This document shows positions 19,072 through 30,306 of a stretch of DNA of 64,000 nt, piece after piece. Location: positions 72,961,564 through 73,025,563 of the forward strand of contig CM061245.1 of assembly GCA_030848705.1 (NCBI GenBank), written 5' to 3'. The number at the start of each line of letters is the position of its first letter. Positions within the stretch are counted from its first letter, which is position 1. The DNA comes from Heracleum sosnowskyi. Lineage: Eukaryota; Streptophyta; Magnoliopsida; Apiales; Apiaceae. The translations under genes and the position numbers were made by a program. Below the pieces are notes generated by a model that saw nothing but the letters and a program-made list of their open reading frames with translations, was not told where the DNA came from and made no database searches.

Positions 19072-19603
19072 AGGCATATAACTTTCTTGAAACAAGAATA
19101 TATAACATATATAATAGAGCAACTAAGGGGTTGCGTGAGACAAAAGAATCAGAGTGAAATTATGATTATGCCCCCAGTTATTCGATCTCAATTTACTAAA
19201 CTACCCCAAATTATTATATAATAATAATTTTGTAATTAATGCATATATTAATTACATCTAATTCATTAATCGTCATTTATACCTATATATTTATTATCCA
19301 TTAATATTAAATACAATAATTTATAATTATATTTCTACAAATACTTAAATGATTAGATAATTAATATCATCTATTAAACTTTTAACATTACATTTATAAC
19401 GAAAAGGGGTTTAAATTTGCACATAAACAGATAAAAACGAATATTTACTTAAATTATAACACTTAAACAAATTAACTAATGACAACACATACTTTTGTGA
19501 ACATTCGAATAACTCATTTATCACACTAAAAACATTCATACAATTTAATAAAATTTGTGAATTCAGAATATATCTGTGTTTTTGGTTACTAAAATTAACA
19601 TAT
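19072..19603. other. AT-rich spacer
   Basis: No ORF, repeat structure or RNA gene seen. The sequence is strongly AT-rich. Confidence 0.6.
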
Positions 19604-20660
19604 TTTTCAATTAGCTAAATGAAAATGAGGACCGGAGTGCAACTTTGATCAATTGATGCTGAAAGAAGTTATATGTTATTGTGTGAAAAGAAAGAGACAT
19701 TTCAGATATCTTAGTGCATGGCGGATGGCCTAGATAAATTTGGTATTCAAAAATTTACTTAATAATATTTCAAAATTAATATGTCAATACATACATGTGT
19801 GTGTGTGTATATATTAAACTGTATCGTTAAACCCGAAATATTAAAAAATTATCGATCATGTTGGACTTTTAGTTTTCGTTACACCTTATATATGCCAAAA
19901 CCAAAAAACCTACACTCTGAACAGTGCATGTGGCTAACTCTCACGCATTTGATGGAATTAATGAGAGACAGTTGCTAGCGTGTATATTACAGACACAACA
20001 TATAAAATTAAGACAACTAATACAAATCAACTCACTTTCTTTTTAATCCATTAACTATCTCTTCCAAACTAATGAACATCCATATTCAATCACGACTACT
20101 GCAAAATTCAAAACTTCAAAATTATGACTTTTTTTGTTTTCCAATTAGCTAAATGAAACTGAGGACCGGAGTGCAACTTTGATCAATTGATGCTGAAAGG
20201 AGTAATATGTTATTGTGTGAAAAGAGAGAGACATTTCAGATATCTTAGTGCATGGCGAATGGCCTAGATAAATTTGGTATTCAAAAATTTACTTAATAAT
20301 ATTTCAAAATTAATATGTCAATACATACATGTGTGTGTATATTAAACTGTATCGTTAAACCCGAAATATTAAAAAATTAACGATCATATCGGACTTTTAG
20401 TTTTCGTTACACCTTATATACGCCAAAACCAAAAAGTATACACTCTGAACAGTGCAAGTGGCTGACTCTCACGCATTTGATGGAATTAATGAGAGACAGC
20501 TGCTAGCGTGTATATTACAGACACAACATATAAAATTAAGGCAACTGATGCAAATTCACTTTCTTCTTAATCCATTAACTATCTCTTCCAAACTAATGAA
20601 CGTCCATATTCAATCACGACTACTGCAAAATTCAAAACTTCAAAATTCTTACATTTGTGA
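19604..20660. repeat. Tandem duplication of a 534-bp unit
   Basis: Two adjacent copies. CAATTAGCTAAATGAAA begins at 19608 and again at 20142, and the copies run parallel to CAAAACTTCAAAATT at about 20127 and 20655. They differ by scattered substitutions and small indels, including the length of a TG run near 19797 versus 20331. Each copy has a TATA-like CCTTATATA followed by a short ORF, but the ORFs differ in frame and look non-coding. Confidence 0.9.
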
Positions 20661-22065
20661 ACAAGGGTAGGTCATATTAAAAATTGAAAAAAAATTAATT
20701 TAACATGACAAGTAGTTCATTTCTTAAACATGTAAGAAGTTCAGCAAAATATAAATTTAGATCATACCCGTGCCTCGCAAAACCATTATATATATAAATA
20801 TATATAAATATATATTAACATAAATAAATATAGTCTTTTTTATATAAATACATGTGAGTGGAACTTTAGAGATATATAAATTTCTAGGGAAAACCATTAC
20901 ATATACACACACGATATATATTTATCGAATGTATTAAAATTTAAATTTTTATCAAAAAATGCTCTACTCTTTTATTTGAAAAATCGATAATAATTACTTA
21001 TAATAATTCAAAATACTTTTACTAATCAAATATATTCAAATGAATTTTGAAAGAAAATGAAATTAAAAATTACTGTCTTTTTATAAAAATTTTGTGAAAT
21101 ATTTTTATGACTAATGTTCAACATTTGAATCAAATCATCTTCTGAAATATACTAAAGCTAGGTTACTAAGCCGCGCTTCGCAGCGGCATTATAATATATT
21201 TGTTAAGAAAAAAAATATTAGAATAAAAATTGTGAAATTAATATCTACAAAATTATTTAAATTATCAAATAAAATATATTCTATAAAATCAGCGGCATTA
21301 GAATATATTTGTTAAAAAAAGAATATTAGAATAAAAATTGTGAAATAAATATCTACAAAATTATTTAAATTATCAAATAAAATATATTCTATAAAATTTG
21401 TATTTGGGTAGGTAATATTATAAAGTATTTACATATTCCTTTTGTTTATATAGTTTGATTTTTTATTTTCTTGGACCGATACCATTGCCATATATATATA
21501 TAAAAGGAAATTTATATTCATAAAAAAAATACTAAATTACTAAATTTATAAAATACTAAATTTATTTTGATTTATATTTCTGGGTAGATGTGACAATTAT
21601 TATATATGGTCCACCATCCTCCTTGTATAAATTTGTATGAACCATCTCGGCCAACTTTTCCCACAAAGTTATGGTAGTGGTGATGGAGTTGTTTAAGAAA
21701 AAAATTAGAACAAATTAAATAAGTAAAACAAATAAATGGGGGTAACCAAAGAAGTAATATAAAATTACAAGAACAATAAAAAACAATTAACGGTTATATT
21801 AAAATTAATATAACGCATAACTTACTAATTTGTGACAATTTTGAGATCTCTTTTTTTTCAACCGCCTTTGACAACTTCAATGCCACCCAAGTAGGTCAAG
21901 CATCCCACAACATCTAAATCAACATAGAAAAAATAATATTAGAACATGATAGTTTGAATTATAACTTATATAATAATATTACTTATATATTACTCTAATA
22001 AAGTTCTATCAAAGCGATTCTAGATGCGTCAACTCACCGCCCCGTCTTCTCCTTTATATAAGTAT
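20661..22065. other. AT-rich intergenic region with a 109-bp tandem duplication
   Basis: No gene seen. A GC hairpin GCCGC-GCTTCGCA-GCGGC lies at about 21170-21188. From 21182 a 109-bp unit (AGCGGCATTATAATATATTTG) is repeated at 21291. Remaining sequence is low-complexity A/T. The last five bases, AGTAT (22061-22065), are the TSD of element B. Confidence 0.7.
21182..21399. repeat. Tandem duplication, 109-bp unit
   Basis: Copies start at 21182 and 21291 and are nearly identical (a few substitutions, one indel in the A-run). Confidence 0.9.
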
Positions 22066-23236
22066 TGTTATAGCCAAAATTCGGTATTGGGTTTATAGGG
22101 TAAATTCGGGTCAAATAATAATCAATTGGGGATATCCAAGTTGAGATTAGGGATTGAATTGGTACAAGGGAAGCTTAGGGCTCGTCCTCATAGGGGAGAG
22201 GGCGCGCCACTTTGGTCGTCCAACCCTTGAGGACGCGTCCTCTTGATGTAGACCGGCAACTTGACATGAATGGATGACTTGACAGAGAATAACAGCTAAA
22301 TTGACATGGGATTAGCATATAGAAGACTTAGGGCTTGCCCTCATAGGGGTAAGGGCGCGCTCCTTTAGGCCGTCCACCCTTTGAGGACGCGTCCTCTTGG
22401 TTTGAAGTAGCTACTTGGTGATGAAGGATGGTTCCCTTGGCTTGATATTGGCAAGATATTGAAGAATTCTCCCTTAGGATGTGCCCTAAGGGAGGGATGT
22501 CCGTGGTTGAAGGCCTCCAGGGGTTTGCCTGATGATTGAAGGCCTCCTCCTGTATTCAATGGGCGCGTCCTCATTGGGGATGTGGGGTGAACCTTGGTGT
22601 GTGGTTTGGGAGCTATGTTCCTGTACTCAATGGGCGCGTCCTCATTGGGGAACTTTGGAGTAATCCTGCACTTTGCACCCAAACGCTTGGGATCACTTGT
22701 CCTGCTATCTGGTGGGTGCTTCTCATTCGGGGGACAAGGATGCGTCTGGCATTTGGGGTAAGTCATGGCTATACCTGCGTCTATGAATTAAGGAAATAGC
22801 TGGTAACGGATAGGACTAGTCCTCGACGGGGGAAGTTTCCTTATTCGTGAAGTCCTGACGTCATAGACGAGCCTTGGGCCTTTGTGACTAGGCCTCATCG
22901 TTGGACATTCCTAAAGCGAGTCAGAGTCTAATTATAGAAGGCGGTGGAAGACTTCTAATGGGCTTCGGAAATCAGAGACCAAGCCCATAGAGGTAACTTG
23001 CTCTCCAAGAACTACGTAGGGCTTGATCCCCTATAAATACGGGGTACGTAGGCACATTGTAAGGGGTTGGAAGCGAAGAGCTCAGCGAGCCACCACCAAG
23101 AAACCCTTACAATCTCAGCCCCCAATTCATCACAACCACCACAATCTAGCGACTTTCTGGCGAAGAACCACCGTCATAGATCTTGATTCCGGCGATAAAC
23201 CTCAAACTTTGTTAATACCAAATTCCTCCGTTAACA
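22066..23236 (+). repeat. Element B 5' LTR (1171 bp)
   Basis: TATA-like CTATAAATAC at 23031-23040, followed by GGGGTACGTAGG. The palindrome GAGGACGCGTCCTC occurs at 22229-22242 and 22383-22396, and related GGGCGCG motifs at 22200, 22348, 22561 and 22632. ORFs here repeat in the 3' LTR only because the LTRs are copies. Confidence 0.95.
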
Positions 23237-23917
23237 AATTGGCGCTAGAAGGAGGGGGTCATTCAAGATTTACATCTAGGAGGGAAGATGATTCACGATG
23301 ACAAGGGTTCTAATTTAAAAGTCGATTACTGCTTGGAAGAATCAGAAGTTTACAAATTTGCCGATAGCCTGAATTAATATAATCGTGATCGACACACAAG
23401 AACGTGGGACTGCCAAGATCAAATTTGTGAATGTAAAACTTGGTACAAGCACACGTTACTGCACCAAAAAATAACCTATAACCTATATCATGTCTTGGGG
23501 GACCCGTGGCTATTACTTGCACAACATCATCAAGCAAAACAAACAACAGCCTTCAACTTCTGAATCATATGACAAAATCAAAGATAAGTTCTCTCATTTA
23601 TTTTATATTAATTTTAGTAATTATCTAAATAATAATGCCATGCATTAAGATAATTATGACACAAAAAATTTGTACTTTTTTCATTTTAAATATTATCATT
23701 TAGCTTAAATAATATTATATGTACTAGTATATTTCTTATTTGTAAACAATTTAAATTGATAATATTATATGTATTTTTAAATTGATAAATTACATATATT
23801 ATTGTACTAGTATATTTCTTATTTGTAAATAATTTAAAATATTTTGTAAAGAGTGCATATTTATATATTTTGAAAATCATATTTTTAAAGAAAATACATA
23901 TTATAATATTTAAACAT
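23237..23917 (+). other. Element B internal region, left part
   Basis: Begins AATTGGCGCTAGAAGGAGGG, a likely primer-binding site (tRNA not identified). The rest is non-coding; from 23580 it is very AT-rich, with a short direct repeat around GTACTAGTATATTTCTTATT (about 23731 and 23806). It ends with AACAT, the TSD of Gypsy-2. Confidence 0.7.
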
Positions 23918-24622
23918 TGATATGGATAGAAAAGTAATTATAGAAATATAATTGCTGATTCTTTGGAAATGCCAAGTATTTAAGGCCCAAAACCCAAATT
24001 ATTTATTAATTTCGTAATTAATAAATAGGGAAAATATACAGCTCATAAAAAGAGTCCAAAATATGGTAAATTCATCAAAGAAGGATCTGAAATCCCAATT
24101 AAAGGCAATTAATGAGTCATAGCCTTTATCAACAAGGAACAGACTTATCCTGCAAGAAATACAATGTTTATCCATTATCAATAAGGAGACTTATTCGCTA
24201 AGACTCTTAAACATACCATAAATACTAGGCTCTAGACGCCTATATAAGGACCCTGATCCTACAATCAGAACTACGTTTTGGACACAGCTCCATACGTCAT
24301 CTACTACGTTTTGGGCACAGCTCCATACGTTACAACGCCTCGAAGGCGCAACAAGCCACAAAGGCACCCCTAGAACTACGTTTTAGACTTAATCCTCGAA
24401 TAAGGACATACAAGTCACTACGTCCTTGGTGTGCCCCTGCCGCCATAGCCCTGAGGGCAACCCCAAGAACTACGTCTTTGGCTTGATTCTCAATAACGAA
24501 TTGAGATACGTAGGTATCTTGTGAGGACCGATTTAGTCTTGAAACACAAGTGCAGCCATTAAAGCTCGAAGCTCATTAAACCTTAACATTAAATTCATAA
24601 GTACGTTTTTTAATCCATAACA
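23918..24622 (+). repeat. Gypsy-2 5' LTR (705 bp)
   Basis: TATA-like CTATATAAGG at 24240-24249. Downstream, a short AACTACGTTTTGG-type unit recurs about five times (24269, 24303, 24373, 24418, 24468). Ends with TAATCCATAACA before the PBS. Confidence 0.95.
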
Positions 24623-24655
24623 TTTGGCGTCGTCTGTGGGAAGACAACATCAACC

Positions 24656-25855
24656 ATGGCAAACACACGAAGAACAGCTCGGGATACTCAAACTCCTGAG
24701 GATCGCCCTATCACCTCTGAGGCTGATACTCACGGAAATCAACCACCGCCGACTACTGGCACTCAAGGGGCGAATATCCCCACCAACACTCAAGGACCGG
24801 AAATCCCGATTTCGGTTGAAGGGACGAATCCTCTCCAGATGGTCATTCATGGATCTAATCCACAAGAGACCGTTCACCAGCAACCAATCTCGACTTCTCC
24901 ACTCATCATGAATGCACCGAGAAGCCTTCAACTCCATACTACTGATCTCCCTCAATACGCGAATCAGACTTTGGGGATGCCAAGCTATGGCATGCCCCCT
25001 CGACCCATGGCGGGCGGTAGTGGAACTAATCCAATCTACCATGAGGCATATGTGCCCCCTTATATTCAAGGTCCGGGACCCCAAAATCAACAAACTCGCC
25101 AGACCCCTTTCGTTCAAGATTACTCGGGCCCATACACCGAGGATGAGGGTTATACAACTGGGGAGGATGTCGCCCCAAGAAGGAGACGTTCTTCCCAGAC
25201 GAATCGGGATCAACCCCAAACTACTAAGGAGAAAATTGCAGCCCATGAGGCAGAGACTGCAAGACTCAAGAAACTCCTTGCTGAGGAGGAGGCCGCTCAA
25301 TCTCAAGGCCGAACGACTGAAGGGATCCTGATAATCAACTTGGATCCACCGGCAAGGAGAACCAAGAGGGCCGAAGCCCCAAGAGGCGATCCTAGTATTT
25401 TGTTGCCCCTAGGAGATCCTGATGATCCTACATCACCGTTTACTCAAGACATCATGAAAACGGCTATATCCAGGAAATTTAAGATGCCAACGATCAAAGC
25501 TTATGATGGAACGGGGGATCCCGCAAATCATATAAGAACCTTCTCCAATGCACTGCTGTTGCAGCCAACCAACGATGCGGTCAAGTGTAGGGCGTTTCCG
25601 CAAACCTTGGCAGACATGGCCCAACGTTGGTATAGACGTCTTCCTCCCAACTCTATTGGGTCTTTCAAGGAATTAAGCAAAGCATTCATCAATCAGTTTG
25701 TTAGTGGAAGGGTGCATGAGAAAATCTCTGCATCACTCATGGCAATCCAACAAGGAAAGAATGAGGCTTTAAGGGATTATATCAACCGATTCACCCGGGA
25801 GGCTCTGAAAGTCCCATTCTTAGAGGACAAAGTAGCTATGATAGCTCTGCAGTAA
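24656..25855 (+). pseudogene. gag: Gypsy-2 Gag (399 codons, truncated by in-frame TAA)
   Basis: ATG at 24656 (ACCATGGC) starts the natural Gag. The N-terminal 230 residues are Pro/Gln/Thr-rich. The retrotransposon Gag core (AQRWYRRLPPNSIGSFKELS around residue 325) follows and is cut by TAA at 25853-25855. The frame continues directly after the stop in the same phase, so a single C-to-T change (CAA to TAA) or similar explains it. Without readthrough, Gag would lack its zinc knuckle and no Pol would be made. Confidence 0.9.
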
Positions 25856-28800
25856 CGAACCACTGATGATCACTTCAAAAGATCATTGGCAAAACATCCA
25901 CCCAAGAGCATTCTGAAGCTCCAAGATAGAGCCGGAAAGTACATCAAGGCTGAAGAAAGCATGAGAAAGTATGAACCCACTGCTGGCGGCAGTGGAAAGT
26001 CAAAGAAAAGGAAGGAAACTCAGGAGTACGATGTCAAGGAAAAGTTTTCCAGAACGTCAAAGGACTCTGATTCTCCACCCAAGAGAAACAATTTTGGGCC
26101 AAAGTTTACGGAGTATGCAAGATTGAACACTCCCAGGAGTCAAATTCTGATGGAGATAGCTAAGGAAGGAGATCTCAAATGGCCGAAGCCAATGAGGGCT
26201 GACATGTCCAAACGGAACCAAAATCAGTTCTGTCGGTTCCACAAAGAAGTCGGTCACGACACCGACGATTGTAGGCAATTAAAAGATGAGATCGAATTTC
26301 TGATACGAAGAGGAAAACTCAGAAAATTCACCAAGGATGGAAATCAAGGGAGTCAAAGAGGAAACTATGAAAGGAAGGATTACGACAGAAGGGACAACGA
26401 CCAAGATCGTAACCCTAAGCCCCGAGGGTCAGTCATCAACATGATATTCGGAGAACCAACTGCTGCTGGGTCCTCCCGAAACTCAAGAAAAGCTTATGCT
26501 CGAGAGGTAATGACTGTGGTTAGAGAAGCACCGAAGCGTGCCAGAACAGAAGTGTCAATAGGTTTTGATGATTCAGACTTGAAAGGGGTGAAGTTCCCCC
26601 ACGATGACCCTCTAGTCATCATACCTGTGATTGGCAATTCCGAAACAAAGAGAGTCCTAGTCGACAATGGAGATTTAGTGGATATCTTGTTCCACGATGC
26701 TTTTATCATGATGGGTTACACTGATTCTCAGTTAACACCCTCAAATATGCCCATATACGGATTCAATGGGGTGGAATCAAAAGTGGAAGGCACTATCCAA
26801 CTCCCAATGACCATGGGGCAAGGGATGAATACATCTACTCAAATGCTGAACTTCATAGTTATAAAGGCAACTTCAACCTACAATGCAATCCTAGGAAGGA
26901 CTGGTCTTCATGCGTTCAAGGCCGTTGCCTCATCTTATCATCTGAAAATCAAGTTCCCAACGAGGAATGGGATTGGTGAAGAACGAGGAGACCAAAAGAT
27001 GGCTAAAAGTTGTTATGTAACCGCGTTAAGGCCTGATGGAATCGGGGGGCAAGTTCTCCCAATTGAAGACATGGATACTAACGACAATGAGGACCGAAGA
27101 GGGAAACCAGCTGAGGATTTAATCCCAATTCCCTTAGTCCCTGGTGAACCGGAGAAGGTGACTTATGTCGGGGCACTACTACCTGAGCCATTGAAAAGCA
27201 AGCTCATATCTTTTCTTCAAGAGAACAATGACGTTTTTGCTTGGATAGCGGCTGACATGCCAGGGATTGATCCCCAATTGATAACTCACAAGTTGAATGT
27301 GGATCCTAAAAGAAAGACGGTGAAACAAAAGAAGAGAAATTTTGCTCCAGAAAGGCAAGAGGCCATTAAACAAGAAGTTGAAAAACTTCTAGAGGCCGGA
27401 TTCATTGAAGAGATACAATTCCCGGAATGGTTGGCTAACCCCGTAATGGTCAAAAAGGCCAATGGGAAATGGAGGATGTGTGTAGACTTCACTGACTTGA
27501 ATAATGCATGTCCTAAGGATTATTTTCCCTTACCAAGGATTGATGCATTAATAGATGCTACAGCTGGACACGAGATGCTCAGCTTCATGGATGGCTTCAG
27601 TGGATACAACCAAATCAAAATGTACAAGGATGACATCTCCAAGGTATCATTCATCACTGACTTTGGTGTTTTCTGTTATCTAGTCATGGCATTTGGACTT
27701 AAGAATGCAGGGGCAACCTACCAAAGATTGGTGAACAAAATCTTTGGGCACCTAATTGGAAAAACCATGGAGGTCTACGTAGATGACATGTTAGTCAAGA
27801 GCCTCGATAAGGCCGATCATATTGAGCACCTCCGAGAGGCATTTGAAGTGCTAAGGCACCACAAGATGATGTTTAATCCAGCTAAGTGTGCCTTTGGTGT
27901 GGGCTCGGGAAAGTTTTTAGGCCTAATGGTTTCCAAGAGAGGAATCGAGGCCAATCCCGACAAAATCAAAGCAATTCTAGACATGGAACCACCAAAGACT
28001 GTCAAGGATGTCCAAAAACTAACGGGAAGAGTGGCAGAATTGGGAAGATTTATCTCCAAGTCAAGAGAGAAGTGCTTATCTTTCTTCAAAGCACTCAAGA
28101 ACATGAAAAATTTTGAATGGACAACGGAGAACCAAGAGGCCTTTGAGGCCCTGAAGAAATACATGGCTGAGGCACCACTGTTAGCAAAGCCCAAGCCAGG
28201 GGAAATTCTCTATTTGTACTTGGCGATCTCTAGCACAACCCTTGGAGCCGTTTTGGTAAAAGAAGAATTGAAGGTTCAGAAACCCATCTACTATGTGAGT
28301 AAGATTCTACATGGGGCAGAAATAAACTACTCAACGATTGAGAAGTTTGCCTTAGCCTTGATAATGGCCTCAAGAAAGCTATGCCCGTACTTCCAGGCTC
28401 ACAAGATAGAGGTCTTGACTGATCAACCTCTAAGAAACATCTTGCATAGCCCTCAAGTTAGTGGAAGGTTGATCAAATGGGCCATTGAATTGGGCGAATT
28501 CGACATCAAGTATAAGCCTCAAACGACCATAAAAGCTCAAGCACTTTCTGACTTCATGGTTGAATGTACCATTGACAACCAAGAAGTCGGGGGGCAGGAA
28601 GTAATAGTGGAGGATGAGAAAGATCAAGAGATGGATTTCAAAGAATATTGGGTGCTCTATTTTGATGGAGCATCAAAAACAAAATCAAGTGGAGCCGGTT
28701 TAGTGGTACAAAGTCCTGATGGATTCCTCATACATTATACACTAAAACTTGACTTCCCAACGACAAACAATGAGGCTGAGTATGAAGCTCTGATAGGGTT

Positions 28801-28888
28801 TAGGGCTGGCTGGAGCCTTGAGGGTCAAAACTCTGAAAGTATGTGGAGATTCGAGGCTAGTGGTTTCCCAAGTAAATGGGGAATTTGA
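25856..28888 (+). pseudogene. pol: Gypsy-2 Gag C-terminus, protease, reverse transcriptase, RNase H
   Basis: Same frame as the Gag above. Counting from 25886: zinc knuckle CRFHKEVGHDTDDC at 116-129; aspartic protease with DNG at 260-262 (DTG or DSG is usual); RT with fingers VDFTDLNNACPKDYFPLPR and YVDD at 631-634; RNase H at about 760-880; then a second, archaeal-type RNase H starting YFDGASKTKSSGAG at about 925. Around 28805 the frame is lost and the readable protein moves to the frame of 28818-29555. The second RNase H is a hallmark of the Tat lineage. Confidence 0.93.
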
Positions 28889-29555
28889 GGCCAGAGATGA
28901 AGTCATGGCCAAGTACTTGAAACTTGTCAAGGCCATCATGACTCAGTTCGACGAATGCTATGTAGAGCACATTCCAAGGGAAGAAAACATGAAGGCTGAT
29001 GCCTTGTCTAAATTTGCTTCTTCCGAAATTGAAAACTATGCAGGGAGTGTATACTTCCAAGTCTTGAAGACCCCAAGCATCAACGGAAAGTTGGTAGCAC
29101 CCATTGATGTTGGCAGTTGTTGGATGGATCCCATCAAATCTCATTTAGAAACTGGGTGGTTACCCAACGACACTTCAGAAGCACGAAAGCTATATGCCAG
29201 AGCACTAAGGTATACCCTGATTGAGGGAATCCTATACAAGAAGTCTTTCATCATTCCATATCTGAAATGTTTGAGACCTCAAGAGGCAGAATTGGCCCTG
29301 AAGGAAGTACATGAAGGAATTTATGGGCAGCACTTGGGGGGCAGAGCCCTTGCCCATAAAATCACTCGTCTAGGTTTCTACTGGCCAAACATACTAGCAG
29401 ATGCTAAAAGCTACATAAAGAAATGTGAATGGTGCCAAAAGCATGCATCAGTGGTTAGACAACCACCAGAAATGATGACATCCATTAACTCACCTATCCC
29501 CTTTGCCATGTGGGGAATTGATAGTAGCAATCCACTACTTCACCAAGTGGATTGA
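28818..29555 (+). pseudogene. Gypsy-2 second RNase H C-terminal half and integrase N-terminal half
   Basis: Shifted frame carrying the rest of the archaeal-type RNase H (VCGDSRLVVSQVNGEFE, later ENMKADALSKFAS), then the integrase zinc-binding region with HEGIYGQHLGG and CEWCQKH, then the start of the catalytic core (FAMWGID). Immediately after that Asp the conserved text is missing and the frame changes, so a small deletion occurred near 29515-29525. Confidence 0.9.
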
Positions 29556-30306
29556 GGCTAAGCCATTAGCCAAGATAACCACAAAGCAAGTAATGCATTT
29601 CTTCTGGGAAAATGTGATATGCAAATATGGAATTCCACGAATCCTGGTCACGGACAATGGAACTCAGTTTAACAACGATGAGTTCAAGAAGTATTGCGAT
29701 GAGAATGATATCAATTTGCGCTTCACTTCTGTTGCCCATCCACAAGCAAATGGGCAAGCTGAGGTTGCAAATCGAATTATCCTAGATGGACTGAAGAAAA
29801 GAGTTGAACGCTCCAGAAACACTTGGGTAGATGAATTGCTCCCCATACTTTGGGCATATCGTACTACCTGCAAAGTCACCACCGGAGCAACTCCATTTCT
29901 ATTGGCTTATGGAGCAGAGGCAGTGGTTCCAGTGGAAATTAGTCACACGTCTCCAAGAGTTGAGGCTTATGAACCAGAAACAAATGAAGAAGGCTTGAGG
30001 CTAGCTTTAGATCTAATTGACGAAGTTAGAGATGAGGCAAACGCCAAGATAGTTGAACATCAAAAGAAGGCATCTTTCTACTACAACCTAAGGGTTAAAG
30101 AAAGGTTCTTTCGGCAAGGAGACTTGGTTATACGAAAGATTGAGGCATCCGGAGTTGGACAAAAAGGCAAGCTGGCCCCAAATTGGGAAGGACGACATCG
30201 CGTTAAGAACGTATTTGGTGGAGGCTCCTACAAATTGGAAACCCTCGAAGGGCATGAGGTGCCAAGGACTTGGCATGCCTCAAATTTGAAAGTCTATTAT
30301 GTTTAG
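29525..30306 (+). pseudogene. Gypsy-2 integrase catalytic core and C-terminus
   Basis: Third frame, readable from about 29525. YFTKWIEAKPLAKITTKQV is followed by TDNGTQFNN (second catalytic Asp) and GQAEVANR (catalytic Glu). The C-terminal half has the typical gypsy integrase tail ending TWHASNLKVYYV. The missing segment lies between the first Asp and YFTKW. Without repair this copy could move only in trans. Confidence 0.9.

Noticed and set aside
21158..21190. GC hairpin next to CTAG, possible Helitron 3' end on the minus strand
   Set aside because: The base after CTAG is C and not T, and no TCTATACT-type 5' end was found to the right.
22365..22766. 133-aa minus-strand ORF conserved with 38135-38536
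   Set aside because: The two copies lie in the two LTRs of element B; identity reflects LTR duplication, not selection. No codon bias or start context supports it.
24650..25306. 218-aa minus-strand ORF
   Set aside because: Antisense shadow of the Gypsy-2 gag coding region.
29078..29090. ATCAACGGAAAG in Gypsy-2 resembling the Copia-1 motif
   Set aside because: Single isolated occurrence inside integrase coding; expected by chance.
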